This document shows, one piece after another, positions 57,401-63,690 of a stretch of 64,000 nucleotides of DNA (positions are counted from its first letter, which is position 1; the number at the start of each line of letters is the position of its first letter). Where the stretch lies: NCBI GenBank assembly GCA_038380435.1, contig JAWZYU010000034.1, forward strand, positions 39,122,901-39,186,900, in the 5' to 3' direction. This stretch comes from Ryuthela nishihirai (Eukaryota; Arthropoda; Arachnida; Araneae; Heptathelidae). The translations under genes were made by a program, and so were the position numbers. Under the pieces are notes generated by a model. The model was not told where the DNA came from, did not search any database, and saw nothing but the letters and a program-made list of their open reading frames with translations.

Positions 57401-57752
57401 ATTGTGGGTATGAAATGTGTTGTTTTTACTTCTCATGCATGTAAAGATTTTACTTTGTTAAATATTTCAAAATTTTATTGAGTCATGTAATTTTAGCAGA
57501 TGGTTGTAAAGCATGTTGTTTAATATTTGCATTTTGTTGCATTTTATGATTAATGTTTGTGTGATTGAAATTCCTTAAGTAATATATATATTTGGTACAA
57601 GAACCTGTAATGAACCCCAAATCTCTTAACTCCGTCTAACAATATAACCAATTGTTGCACTAATTAACATGCATATGACTTGTCTTTTTTTTTGCAAGCT
57701 CTCAACCAGTTTCGGCGCAAGTCTTCTGCTGCATCTTCAATTAGTAGTGAAG
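15375..57752 (+). CDS. NDRG-family gene (MESK2/NDRG3-like), 11 exons found, 3' end not found
   Basis: Joined exons are 15393-15473, 20070-20169, 21120-21240, 23995-24057, 29336-29396, 33659-33823, 35850-35953, 36061-36126, 41942-42041, 42628-42712 and 57699-57752. All borders are AG/GT and phases match, giving 333 codons without a stop. The product follows the NDRG alpha/beta-hydrolase fold: TYHDIG near residues 53-58, INAPGQ near 84-89, MDQLAEMLLPF near 107-117, GFGVGAGAN at 128-136, INPACTVSSWTEWG near 154-167, then LLLTGSLSP and FLQGLGY toward the end. The nucleophile-elbow position (130-134, GVGAG) has Gly for Ser, as in other NDRGs, so no hydrolase activity is expected. NDRG proteins are mostly cytoplasmic and act in stress, differentiation and trafficking; the arthropod role is inferred. 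An acceptor AG precedes exon 1, implying an upstream untranslated exon. Exon 11 ends in phase 1, so more coding sequence must follow. Very confident of the family, less of the paralogue. Confidence 0.95.
15799..15965 (+). mobile_element. SINE-B in NDRG intron 1, internal deletion
   Basis: The head is well preserved (CCGTCCCGTGGCCGAGTGGT, GGGTTCGAGCCCCGGG). The segment with the two-fold CTGACAGG...CTGTCAG part of the body is missing. The tail is TTTATTTATTTT. Confidence 0.9.
15996..16110. repeat. 46-bp tandem repeat, about 2.5 copies
   Basis: AGTGATAGTAAATGATGAGA starts units at 15996, 16042 and 16088. The copies are nearly identical, so the duplication is recent. Confidence 0.9.
17034..17273 (-). 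mobile_element. 5S rRNA-headed SINE sharing the SINE-B body
   Basis: Read on the minus strand, 17273 to about 17155 is a nearly complete 5S rRNA-like sequence (CCGGTTCTCATCCGATCACC, AAGTTAAGCAGCTTTGGGTG, GGGTGACCACCTGGGAACAC). It is followed by AAAAAATCTGAGG and then the SINE-B body to the CTGCTTGAGG end and an (ATTT)n tail. The 5S internal promoter boxes are largely kept. The arrangement (Pol III head, body, tail) is that of a SINE, not of a 5S gene unit. Confidence 0.85.
17155..17273 (-). rRNA. 5S rRNA-derived sequence (SINE head or pseudogene)
   Basis: About 119 nt close to metazoan 5S rRNA, with changes (for example AGCTAAAAATACCGG for the usual GCTGAATACACCGG, and GCAGCTTTGGGTG). No tandem 5S units lie near. 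I treat it as derived rather than a working gene. Confidence 0.75.
17274..19390. other. NDRG intron 1, AT-rich, nothing recognised
   Basis: There is only a short inverted repeat at about 17500-17545 around GATAATAGGTATAATTAG. No ORFs of note. Confidence 0.5.
19395..19740 (-). pseudogene. Unidentified decayed reading frame
   Basis: One minus-strand frame stays open for about 80 codons with a single early stop. Recognisable stretches are QRLENFVKENNNSP, FYYFGPISLAQPLQRAFRRL and NGECDHQILEEFNLQPADEG. The composition looks coding and it is followed by further frame-shifted fragments. It may be a transposase C-terminus, but I do not recognise the family. Confidence 0.35.
20070..20169 (+). CDS. 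NDRG exon 2
   Basis: This exon encodes residues 28-60, ending TYHDIGLN, the highly conserved NDRG motif just before the first alpha/beta-hydrolase loop. The acceptor is TTTAG at 20065-20069 and the donor GTAAGAG follows position 20169. It ends in phase 1. The preceding intron is 4596 bp. Confidence 0.93.
21120..21240 (+). CDS. NDRG exon 3
   Basis: This exon encodes residues 61-100 plus a split codon. It contains FQPFFSF and VYHINAPGQEEDA, matching the 'HVDAPGQ' region of NDRG1. The acceptor is TTTCAG and the donor GTAAGT is near-consensus. It ends in phase 2. Confidence 0.95.
21621..21736. repeat. Fold-back element, 46-bp arms
   Basis: Arms 21621-21666 and 21691-21736 are inverted copies with two differences, with a 24-bp spacer. 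It lies in NDRG intron 3. It could be a MITE, but I see no clear target duplication. Confidence 0.85.
21940..22560 (+). mobile_element. Old RTE-like LINE fragment, sense
   Basis: This matches the LINE between its endonuclease end and the linker: AATATGATTGATTTTGTATT (for NMIDYILI), ACCATTATCTTGTGAAAAGT (for DHYLVKS), GAGTGATAAGGCAATGGAGC. No frame is intact. The LINE match continues at 23590. Confidence 0.78.
22592..22914 (+). mobile_element. Old SINE-A within the LINE fragment
   Basis: A diverged sense SINE-A (GTTGGCTCAGCTAGTAACAC, GGTTCAAGTCCCACC ... GTGCCACTCAGGGGTAAAAC). It sits between the two halves of the old LINE copy. Confidence 0.82.
23590..23880 (+). mobile_element. Old RTE-like LINE fragment, continuation
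   Basis: This continues the 21940-22560 copy: AAGTTTGTTGAAGGTGATG, AGATGGGCTAACATTTCAGA (for RWAEHFSD), CCCATTGTTTGTAATGA. About 1 kb of inserted sequence, including a SINE-A, separates the parts. Confidence 0.72.
23995..24057 (+). CDS. NDRG exon 4
   Basis: This 63-nt exon encodes YIYPTMDQLAEMLLPFMKFY, one of the most conserved NDRG segments ('YMYPSMDQLAEMLP' in NDRG1). The acceptor is CTTACAG and the donor GTGAGT. It starts and ends in phase 2. Confidence 0.95.
24797..28382 (-). mobile_element. RTE-like LINE, near full length, antisense in NDRG intron 4
   Basis: On the minus strand it has a 5' leader (28382 to about 27850), an endonuclease, a reverse transcriptase, a C-terminal region and a 3' tail of (TGA)n type at 24797-24816. 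It is about 3.6 kb. The C-terminal RWFGHVARM...RGRPRMRWADNVK motif is common in RTE-type elements. I assign RTE-like with caution. Confidence 0.85.
24827..27847 (-). pseudogene. LINE endonuclease/reverse transcriptase ORF, broken
   Basis: The protein nicks DNA and copies the element RNA onto the target. The endonuclease shows GSWNVRTLH and LDLQETRW near the start, GVGLLLS, LVLGDFNAKVG and GSDHYLVKS. The reverse transcriptase shows KSPGLDEI, IIIPIFKKGDHSSCDNYRGI, FRSGRGCVDQIF, VASFVDFKKAINSVD and SDLDYADDLTLLA (catalytic YADD). The frame is broken at least near 27600, 27250, 26790 and 25700-25770, where GVRQG is followed by a shifted frame, and near 25190. It is not functional. Confidence 0.9.
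29336..29396 (+). CDS. NDRG exon 5 (nucleophile-elbow region)
   Basis: This exon encodes LKHFVGFGVGAGANILSRFA. GVGAG replaces the catalytic G-x-S-x-G of active hydrolases, which is the family state. The acceptor is TTTCAG and the donor GTATGT. It ends in phase 0. The preceding 5.3-kb intron holds a long antisense LINE. Confidence 0.95.
29938..30304 (-). mobile_element. RTE-like LINE, 5'-truncated 3' end
   Basis: It has a (TCA)n tail at 29945-29966 and a clean C-terminal ORF segment on the minus strand (RERLRWFAHVARMDNYRL, RRRGRPRMRWADNVKQDLVR). It is cut off near 30304 by sequence of other origin. Confidence 0.9.
30780..31260 (-). mobile_element. Jockey/CR1-like LINE reverse-transcriptase C-terminal fragment
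   Basis: The minus-strand frame reads VDGFRYLEIFTDSNLTWKLH ... YLEYGIISWGGLYESN, the typical 'YLG..id..L.W..H' and 'YgiivWGG' motifs of Jockey/CR1-type RTs. It is distinct from the RTE-like family. Upstream RT motifs are missing. Confidence 0.75.
31261..31874. other. NDRG intron 5 AT-rich sequence
   Basis: No recognised features. Confidence 0.5.
31875..32063 (+). mobile_element. SINE-B in NDRG intron 5
   Basis: A sense copy with the head from ATGAGTGGTTAGTGTG and GGGTTCGAGCCCC. It ends GCAGCTGCTTGAGGGGGAC, then a T-run. Confidence 0.88.
32064..33137. other. NDRG intron 5 sequence, nothing recognised
   Basis: AT-rich. No ORF or repeat I can name. Confidence 0.5.
33150..33437 (-). mobile_element. 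5'-truncated SINE-A with target duplication
   Basis: An antisense copy lacking the tRNA head, ending GGGGAATTTT. The flanks share TATATATATCTG (33138-33149 and about 33438-33449). It sits about 220 bp before NDRG exon 6. Confidence 0.9.
33659..33823 (+). CDS. NDRG exon 6
   Basis: This exon has 55 codons in phase 0. It includes YPDCVDGLFLINPACTVSSW and a segment ending YLMWHHFGK, corresponding to '[23 protein letters not shown]' and 'HLFGKEE' regions of NDRG1. The acceptor is ATATAG and the donor GTAAGT. Confidence 0.95.
34454..35150 (-). mobile_element. Degenerate Tc1-like transposon, C-terminal half
   Basis: The left end CACTGAGTGACCACTTTACT and AGGTATTACC matches the terminus of a widespread Tc1-like family ('cactgagtggccactttattaggt'). 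Minus-strand fragments give HLNTTRYLNIIADRVHPFM, a Tc1 transposase segment, and a SNQQISIQSN-like remnant of the third catalytic region. The N-terminal part and the other terminus are not seen. Confidence 0.75.
35155..35250. repeat. Short direct duplication
   Basis: ATACCAGAAAATATTAG then AACCATCCTATTACA occurs twice, about 52 bp apart, with one change. Confidence 0.8.
35850..35953 (+). CDS. NDRG exon 7
   Basis: This exon encodes ITEERSHDLAQVFRQYF followed by SRAINPHNLSLFIDSFV, matching the NDRG helical cap segment ('YRQHIVNDMNPGNLHLFINAY'). The acceptor is TTTCAG and the donor GTAAGT. It ends in phase 2. Confidence 0.95.
36061..36126 (+). CDS. NDRG exon 8
   Basis: This 66-nt exon sits only 107 bp after exon 7. 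It encodes RTDLGIIREMDLEKKKTAKNF, matching 'RRDLEIERPMPG' at its start. It is rich in Lys. The acceptor is ATTTAG and the donor GTACTG is weak. It ends in phase 2. Confidence 0.88.
36127..38510. other. NDRG intron 8, AT-rich
   Basis: The open frame at 37327-37509 has no recognised domain. G-rich stretch at 37006-37027. Otherwise nothing. Confidence 0.5.
38515..38610. repeat. Tandem repeat of about 30-38 bp, 3 copies
   Basis: AATAAATGCCACCAGAATAT occurs three times with slight changes, separated by AT-rich spacers. Confidence 0.8.
38977..40272 (+). pseudogene. Mariner (Mos1-type) transposase, broken
   Basis: The + strand frame opens MEPTKDGERFYIFTRMQLGE and has the HTH-linker segment HGTVIGWMRKFREG. 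After the SINE (39288-39692) it resumes with RKICTKWIPHKLTEQQK, then IVTGYETWFY, where family members have Asp for the Tyr, and a PDF-type third site near 40235. There are several stops and shifts. Inactive because the first catalytic Asp is lost. Confidence 0.85.
39288..39692 (+). mobile_element. SINE-A nested in the mariner
   Basis: A complete sense copy with a target duplication of up to 17 bp (ATTGATTGGCAGTGGGG, 39271-39287 and 39693-39709); its last Gs may be SINE. It holds an internal direct duplication of about 34 bp around GTGCACGTTAAAGAACACGC (39485-39545). Confidence 0.93.
41517..41748. mobile_element. Fold-back element with about 100-bp arms
   Basis: Arms about 41517-41620 and 41648-41748 are inverted copies with scattered differences (for example CAGTCACTGAGTTC and GAACTCAGTGACTG). 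It is MITE-like, adjacent to the tandem array and about 190 bp before NDRG exon 9. Target duplication not resolved. Confidence 0.8.
41942..42041 (+). CDS. NDRG exon 9
   Basis: This exon encodes CHILLLTGSLSPHLEDSVTM, then NSRLDPCNSTWMK, corresponding to '[33 protein letters not shown]'. The acidic residue of the active-hydrolase triad region is absent, as expected for a pseudoenzyme. The acceptor is GTTCTAG and the donor GTAATG. It ends in phase 0. Confidence 0.94.
42628..42712 (+). CDS. NDRG exon 10
   Basis: This exon encodes LSGCGMVLEEEPAKVNEALR and FLQGLGY, matching '[27 protein letters not shown]'. The acceptor is GATTTAG and the donor GTGAGT. It ends in phase 1. A 14,986-bp intron follows. 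Confidence 0.94.
42713..43016. other. Start of NDRG intron 10
   Basis: Nothing recognised. Confidence 0.5.
43017..43036. repeat. (GT)n microsatellite
   Basis: About ten GT units follow TAATAATAAAAGAAGGTC. Confidence 0.9.
43340..43930 (+). pseudogene. Decayed mariner transposase remnant
   Basis: + strand fragments: FCIVTGYESWFCHFTMETKR (the mariner 'IVTGDETW' region with the Asp lost), then RTIFWDAAGCIMINFVP, and a C-terminal part near 43740-43900. Frames are shifted and no termini are evident. Confidence 0.75.
43931..45722. other. NDRG intron 10, AT-rich
   Basis: The antisense open frame 44736-44951 has no recognised domain. A small TTAATATTACTGGAGTTAA-type repeat lies at 44285-44345. Nothing else. 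Confidence 0.5.
45723..46982 (-). mobile_element. Tc1-like transposon
   Basis: It starts CACAGTCGTATCAGAATAAT and ends with the inverted match ATTATTCTAATACGACTGTG. TA is present at 45721-45722 and 46983-46984. At 1260 bp it carries one transposase on the minus strand. Confidence 0.92.
45755..46830 (-). pseudogene. Tc1-like transposase, broken
   Basis: The N-terminus MGRSIDLTDVQKGMIIGYCT with a following SISETALCGLFA segment is the Tc1 HTH. The middle frames hold VPLNGSLNANGYLSILADHM and the second Asp (VYQQDNEPCHVAKMVRDWF). The end has PWPAKLPNLNPIEHLWDHLD, with Asn where the catalytic-region 'SPDLNPIE' Asp normally stands. The frame is interrupted by a fold-back at 46565-46634 and by shifts near 46180 and 46300. 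Not active. Confidence 0.88.
46986..47373 (+). mobile_element. SINE-A inserted into the tip of the Tc1 element
   Basis: A complete sense copy. The 12-bp duplication ACGACTGTGTAT (46974-46985 and 47374-47385) consists of the Tc1 terminus plus flank. The head keeps CTCATAATCTG, the Met anticodon CAT. Confidence 0.95.
47841..48056. mobile_element. Near-perfect palindromic MITE, 216 bp
   Basis: The arms (47841-47939 and about 47957-48056) are inverted copies of about 99 bp that differ by one A/T-run length. TA flanks both ends (47839-47840, 48057-48058). CGATTTACACGGTACT occurs twice in each arm. It codes for nothing. Confidence 0.92.
48059..49330. other. NDRG intron 10, AT-rich
   Basis: No gene or repeat recognised. 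Confidence 0.5.
49334..49755 (+). mobile_element. Old SINE-A with core fold-back
   Basis: A diverged sense copy (GAGCTCAGCCAGTAGCACAC ... GAAGTAAAACAAGCCAAC). Its core carries a perfect 26-bp inverted duplication: 49501-49526 with 49540-49565. Confidence 0.9.
50002..50089 (-). mobile_element. SINE-B 3' fragment
   Basis: Antisense tail and body half (AATACCCCCTCAAGCAGCTG, GTCTGACAGGAGCCTGTCAA). It ends at GAGAGGATGGA, with head and upper body absent, so it was 5'-truncated. Confidence 0.85.
50090..51504. other. NDRG intron 10, AT-rich
   Basis: No supportable features. Confidence 0.5.
52404..55408 (-). mobile_element. RTE-like LINE, 5'-truncated, inside the hAT
   Basis: The 3' tail is (TCA)n at 52404-52426 on the + strand. 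The 5' end stops near 55408, where hAT sequence resumes. It lacks the leader seen at 27850-28382. A local 22-bp tandem repeat of AATCTATAATCACTGTT lies at 52600-52670. Confidence 0.9.
52430..55400 (-). pseudogene. LINE endonuclease/reverse transcriptase ORF, better kept
   Basis: Same protein as at 24827-27847. Long open pieces remain: 54366-55166 (endonuclease, LVLGDFNAKVG, IDYILINSKW, GSDHYLVKS) and 52999-53904 (RT: RAIVIPIFKKGDHSSCDNSR, VASFVDFKKAFNSVDR, ITSGVRQRCILSPFLFS, DLDYADDLALLAND). Breaks lie near 55160, 54300 (stop/shift), 53900 (one-base loss after KLHKS) and 52980. The C-terminus (RGRPRMQWADNVKQD type) is interrupted by the local repeat. Closer to intact than the other copy. Confidence 0.9.
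56831..57698. other. End of NDRG intron 10
   Basis: AT-rich. No recognised feature apart from the polypyrimidine tract before exon 11. Confidence 0.5.
57699..57752 (+). CDS. NDRG exon 11 (start of variable C-terminal tail)
   Basis: This 54-nt exon encodes LNQFRRKSSAASSISSE, the Arg/Ser-rich segment that follows 'GMGYMPSA' in NDRGs and is a phosphorylation-type tail. The acceptor is a T-tract then GCAAG, the donor GTAATA. The phase joins exon 10 without a stop. No stop codon is in the exon, so the gene continues. Confidence 0.88.
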
Positions 57753-58584
57753 GTAATATTAAGAACATCTGTTGAAACGTTTCCTTCAGTTGTAAGTCCC
57801 TGCAGTTCTTGCCACATTTGCTCTGTATATTTGCTTATTTACAGTACTTTGATTGTATAATAAATCTCTGCATGATATGAGTATGTTTGCCTAAAATCAA
57901 CAAAATTTTGTCATTTCAAATAATTCCAAAAATCACAGATTTCATTTGTAAATTAAAATGAGTTTTTCCCATGACAAAATAAGACTTCTAAGATTTGTCC
58001 AGTTTTACAGTTATTCTTGAGCTCTTAGCTTGGTCCCAAGGATTCTAGGGGCAGCCACCTGTCGCCTATCTCATGCACTTGGTCAAGAGGCAGTATCCTT
58101 TTATATTTTGCTTCATACTTATTGACCTACCATATATCTTATTTAATTGCACTAACCTAATGCTGAATAACATCGTGTAATTACCATGACAGAAACTTGC
58201 TGCAATGAGGTGTGTGAATAGTACACGTAATTTAATTTTTTACTTTTAAAAAAAATACATCAGTATATCCACATCATTTCCTTATTTACAAAAATTTAAA
58301 GGAAATTAGGCAAATACAGAAAAAAAAACTGTAATCAAACAGATATTAATTTGTCCCCTTATTTTCTGTCTCATTATTCAAAATAAGTTTAATTCCAACC
58401 CTTTCAGATACAGGAATGCTTGCTTGATATTCTCATAATATTTTAGTGCTGTGAAAATTCTGCAACCAAAATTTTATAGAATGCATATATATATAAACTG
58501 ACTGTTGTTTTTTTTATTTAAAGCTTCTATTTGTTTTTATTTTCTGGTTGCTATATATATATTTGTGTGTGTTTTGGTATTTTA
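57753..58584. other. Sequence after the last exon found
   Basis: A short GC-richer patch at 58020-58095 stands out from the AT-rich surroundings, but I could not fit it to an NDRG exon with proper borders. Confidence 0.4.
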
Positions 58585-59405
58585 AGATTTTCAGTGTGCC
58601 GAAAGATTAGAACATATTTTCCCCTATCTTGATTATACTGATGATTTAGCTCTTTGGGGAAATGAGGTTCATGAGATGAACTTTTTCATTACAGTTGTTG
58701 ATGAGACTAATATAGCAAAGATTTGGTAATAAACAGAGAAAACCAAAGCAATGAAAATTAGTCAGGCAGATGATATTTCAGTTCTTTTGAATGGTTGCAC
58801 TATTGAGTAAGTTTCTCAGTATAACTCTTGGAAGTTGTTTCATGTATACTCATGATGTGTGACATAAGATGAACATCACACAGGCATTGATTTTTGAATG
58901 TTTAAAATAATGTAGAATTTAGTGGAGATTGTGGAAAAATAGACATGTACACCTGAAGAGAAAAAAATTAGGCTATATAATGGTTTTCTCATTTCTAAAA
59001 TGTGCTATAGTAGTGAAATTAGGACCTTTATAAGCAAGATGATAGGTATTTGATATATTTTTTTCTAGATGCTTATGCAGTATCTGGGAGCATTAGGTGG
59101 CTTGACTATGTAAATAACGATGAGGTTAAATGAAGGAGTAAGCAACCATCTTTGAGCAGTGGCTTGTGCAGAGAGACTGTTGGTTTGGCCATGTTGCCCA
59201 CATGTAGAACTACAGATTTATGAATAGAATTATAAACAGTTGCACAAATGGCCTCAGAAAAAGGGAGTGCGATAGACAAAGTTAAACAGGACTTGTTACT
59301 AGTGGCTTAAATGCAGTAGCTGTAGCTCAGGGTAGACATGCTTGAAGGGCTAAATTGCAGAATATGGTTGGAGTTCCATAGCCCAAGGCTGTTTGAGGAT
59401 TATGA
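58585..59405 (+). mobile_element. Old RTE-like LINE 3' fragment, sense
   Basis: A decayed RT to C-terminus: LDYTDDLALWGNEVHEMN (YADD box changed to YTDD), AAACAGAGAAAACCAAAGCA (for NREKTKAMKI), and ...GGTTTGGCCATGTTGCC (for WFGHVA). It ends CCATAGCCCAAGGCTGTTTG. Same family as the 24.8-kb copy, opposite strand. Confidence 0.82.
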
Positions 59406-60559
59406 TCTCAAACTTTGTATGGAGTGATGCCATTGTATGAAGTTAACTATGTTTACTCTTATGATCTTCAAACATCATTCTCATTAGTTCAGTTGTGCAT
59501 CTTTTCTCCTCACTTCACTCCTTAAGTACAGAGACCATCAGTGGACTGCCTTTTCTAATGACATCCTGCAGATACCAATGATGTATTCAAGTTCCAGCAT
59601 TGTTTAAACTTCTGCATTGCCCCCATTACTTCTATGCCCATAAGGGACATAGAAATTGCTATTGTCTCTGTGCTTTGACTATTGTAGTACATGCACACAG
59701 TGAAGATAAGTTTGATTCAAACTGAAATGCCTATTTGAAACTAATTTAGGAGATTTCAGATTTCTGCAGCAGAGGCTTAACTGTAAACTCTTGTTGCCCT
59801 TTTTAAGAAGACTGGCAATTTATTGAAAGTCTCTTACCATATGTAACTCTCAAACAGGATATATACATATTTTGTAATTTTAAAAAATAATTACTATCAA
59901 TGGTATTGCTCTAGTAATTCAATGAAACATTAATATTTTTGAAATAGGAGTAAGTAACAATTTCAAGAATGCATCACAATAAGTGCTATATTAAAATAAC
60001 CCTAAACACTAATTCAACTAGCACTTTCATTTCCAGGATGCATTCTCAGTATTGAAAGTGTTATTACTGTATAATGAAATGCCTCTTAAGGTTAACAATA
60101 TAAAGTTTAACATTCAGCACTTGGTGACAGATTTTAACTTTCTTTTATGAAAGATTATATATTGCATTTTATATCAAGCAATTAAAGTTGTAAATTGTTG
60201 CTTTATTTCTGTTATTTGTTGAAATTTGATTACATATCTTATTAAAGGTGAAAATGTGTTTTTTATCTTCCAAATTAGAAAACATAAAACTGATTGAATG
60301 CCTAACTGATTCTTGTCTTATCTACTAAGTACCAGTTACAATTGTGTTTATTTACCAAAGTACATAATGTTATATATTGTACAATGTTGCATTTGGTGTC
60401 TGTTAACTCAATAGATTTGGGGAAATGAAAATCAGTTGAAAACATTTTCAACTGTATTCACCATTGGCATCAAAACTGGAAATTTTGCACAACTCTACCT
60501 AGAATATTTTCACTTCTGTGGATATTTCTTTCTTTGGTTCATTATAGTGCAAGCATTGT
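59406..60559. other. AT-rich sequence
   Basis: Nothing recognised. Confidence 0.5.
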
Positions 60560-60864
60560 GAGAGAAAAAATCACATGGGTTGAGAATTCCAAGATTTAAG
60601 TCTGTGCTAATCCCCAACCCTACCCTCAATGAGAGAGGGAATACCAATGGGCTTGGAAGCCACTGTCCATTAAATGGAATGAACCATGGTGCTGTGTGCA
60701 AGAGAGCCATACCCTGTGCATGGTTAAAGAACATACTTTGATGGGAGATTTCCAGCTGTCCAATGGATCCTCTTCCCCCAACCCTTCTCTAAATCTTTTC
60801 AACCTGGCTATTTAGCCCATTGTGGGCAAAAAAGTACCACTCAAAAGTAAAGCAACCCAACACA
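60560..60864 (+). mobile_element. Very old SINE-A copy
   Basis: A sense copy with a weak head. The core AATACCAATGGGCTTGGAAG, GAGAGCCATACCCTGTGCAT and the 3' end (TATTTAGCCCATTGTGGGCA, AAAGTAAAGCAACCCAAC) are clear. Confidence 0.82.
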
Positions 60865-61109
60865 TTGGGAGATCTGAAGAGTATGGCATCAGGACCAGCC
60901 AAAGAAATGCAGGGAATCAATTTGACTGAACTCTTTTGGCAAAATGTGCATTGCAAGCATCCAACACTGCATTTGTTACATGTAATTGAGCCCATTCTGT
61001 CAGAAAAATGTTTCCACAAAATTTACACCGATACCTTGAAGGAATGAGAAAAATTGTTATTTGAAGATATAAAGGTAATGGTCAGTATTCACAAAAAAAA
61101 TGGTCAAAA

Positions 61110-61420
61110 AAAGTTTTTAAAAAATTCTTTAGACAAATTGGTCCAACAATGCCACATCTGAAAGCATTCACCACACTGTACATTTTAAAGGGTGTAATAG
61201 TTTCACACATGTGCCACACTTAGTAGTTCACACTGCATATTCTTGTGTAAAATAACCATTTAAATGTAAATGGATCTCATCAGTAAACTATATGCTCTGC
61301 AGAACTTCAGGATTTTCTACCAAGATCCTGAGAAAGAAAGAAAGTAAACCCTATTGATGTCGCAAAAGGGTTATTACATTTGAATTTTGCATGGAAATAA
61401 TTTCACCTCTTGAACAGTCC
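61110..61420 (-). pseudogene. Decayed IS630/Tc1-type transposase fragment
   Basis: A minus-strand reading gives FTDEIHLHLNGYFTQEYAV, like the first catalytic Asp region 'FSDEAHFHLDGYVN' of DUF4817-type or Tc3-like transposases. Remnants follow on either side. No termini seen. It is older than and different from the 8.6-kb element. Confidence 0.6.
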
Positions 61421-62111
61421 TGTATTTTGATGATTCCCCCCAAGTTTATTATTTTCAAAAACATCTTACTGATTTTTTTTTTTTTTTTGGACTTTGGGCC
61501 AATGCATTTTGAACACAGGTGATGTTTTCTGCTGGTATTTTGACTGTCTTCTTTCTACCAACAACTCTTATTATCCAGTGTCACTTCAGTCATTTCAAAC
61601 TTGTGAACTAATCTGTTTATTGCAGACATGCTTGGAACTTCCCTGCATTCTAAATAGTACTGGAATTCTGGTAAAATCTTTTCACTATCAACACAAGCTG
61701 CTCTGTTGCATATGCTAAGTACTTATTTTATAAAATTACACTTGGGACAGCATATTCTCCAAAGCATGCTAAGTTAATAAATACCAAATACAATGAAGTA
61801 TGTCATGCATTGTGATAAATAGAATTACAATTAAAGTGTCTTTATAGAAACACCTTATGTATACATATGAAAAAAAGATTTTTTGTTTCATTAAAACGAT
61901 TATCGGTAAATCCTTAAAAGTGGACAAATTTTTCTGACATGGAACAAATTACACATTAAGTGGCTTGAAATAGCAATGTATGATAGAAACATTTAGGCAG
62001 AATTTGGGCTTTATGTATAGGCAATGATCAGCATTCACTAGATCACATTTTCATTTTACATTTCACTAATTCATGTTAAAAGAAAGTGGTTTAAGTCATA
62101 GTGTGTATTTG
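61421..62111. other. AT-rich sequence
   Basis: A T-run at 61470-61488. Nothing else recognised. Confidence 0.5.
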
Positions 62112-62309
62112 AAATTAATAAATTTACTCTATATTACTATAATGGTTGGAAAAGCTGAGACAGTTAGTTGGAATTATCTACAAAATTTCCTTGGTTTTTC
62201 TTGGGGTGATAAGAAAAAAAAAAACAAGGTAATTTCATAGATAATAATTCTAACTAATTGTCTCAGTTTTTCTGACCATTATATTAATATAGAGTAAATT
62301 TATTAATTT
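62112..62309. mobile_element. Fold-back/MITE-like element
   Basis: Arms about 62112-62199 and 62213-62309 are inverted matches with moderate divergence (AATAAATTTACTCTATATTA and its inverse, CTGAGACAGTTAGTTGGAAT and its inverse). The centre is TTCTTGGGGTGATAAG. Confidence 0.8.
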
Positions 62310-63690
62310 TAAACTAATTCACATTTTTTAATTTTCTTTCTTTTTGGAGCTTTTGTAATTTTTATGCCAAAAAGTACCCCACCTCCTATTTTTACCTCTG
62401 TACCACATATTTGTTATTGCCAACATTTTGTGCATAAACTATCAAATGCTAATCTGAAATGTCATTCAGTTTTTATAGCCTACTGCAGTGGTATGTGACA
62501 AATGAAAACAACCTATGTTGAAATGCGATAAAAGATTCAATATGGAATATGTATTTTGTGCAAAATATGTAAACAGTATCTTTTTTTGTGCTTGAAAATC
62601 TGGCTAAACTTAATTTTGAATATTGCTATTAATTGCAATGGTGGCCAACAATGTCCATTCATCAGGAAACACTATCATATACTTTCTGTGACACAAAATA
62701 TAGTGGCCAAAAATATTCATCATCAAGAAAACATTGCCATTTGTAATTAAAAATATGTGTACTAAAATGTCATGATAGCAGAAATAATTATATAAATATC
62801 AATTTGAAGGTGTGTTTCAGATGATAAGAAATTGTTTTTTAATACATGTGAACAATTCCAGCAGCAAAGAAAGATACACTGAAAGGTCAGGCTTTCTGTC
62901 AGGAGATCAGATTAGAGATGTCAGTCCTTTGGCAGCTGTTTGTCCATGTCATAAAAAAAGTCTTCCAACTATGTCCTATGTATTTTAATTAACAAATTTG
63001 GAAATCTGAGTGACCAGAACACCTACATTGCATTTTGTCAAATATATATATATAGGTACAAAATAATAAGAAAACAAATTAATGTTAATAGAAGTATATT
63101 TTAAAATCAAAACTGAAATTGGTTTTTGAAGGATGGAACTTGATCCCAGAAATGAGCTGCTGAATGTTTGGCTGCTTCTATTATGTTTTAGCTAGTTGCA
63201 TGATGTTATTAAAATTTTCATCTTATTAAAAACACCATTTACTCACATTCAGCCAGATTAAAAAGTATTTTATATTTTCTAATTTCCACACAGGCTGGAT
63301 GAAATTATTATATAAAAGGGCCAGAGTTTGTGCACTTCTGGCACAGACATTCATCTGGCTACACATTTTTTATCCTTGCATCATTAAACCCCAAACATCC
63401 AACCAGCTTAGACATTCTAGGCTTGCAAGTGACCAGATGAACAAGTAAATATCAGAGAGTACATAAAAAAATCTTGAATTTCTCATTTCAGACATACTAA
63501 AAGCAAACTCCTGCAAGGTGTGGCTTTGCTTCACAGCAGAAATGCTAACAAGACCTCTAGAATATGACTGAATTAATAAAAGATTACTTAAAATTAAATT
63601 TAATAGAGAAATCATTATAATAGTCATTGTGACAACCATAACTCGTTTACACATGAGGTTTTGAGGTTGATGGTGCGATTTTAATTAGGC
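62310..63690. other. AT-rich sequence
   Basis: No genes or repeats recognised. Confidence 0.5.

Noticed and set aside
58020..58095. A candidate NDRG exon 12
   Set aside because: GC-richer and open in some frames, but with the required phase I could not find an acceptor/donor pair without a stop or an NDRG-like peptide.
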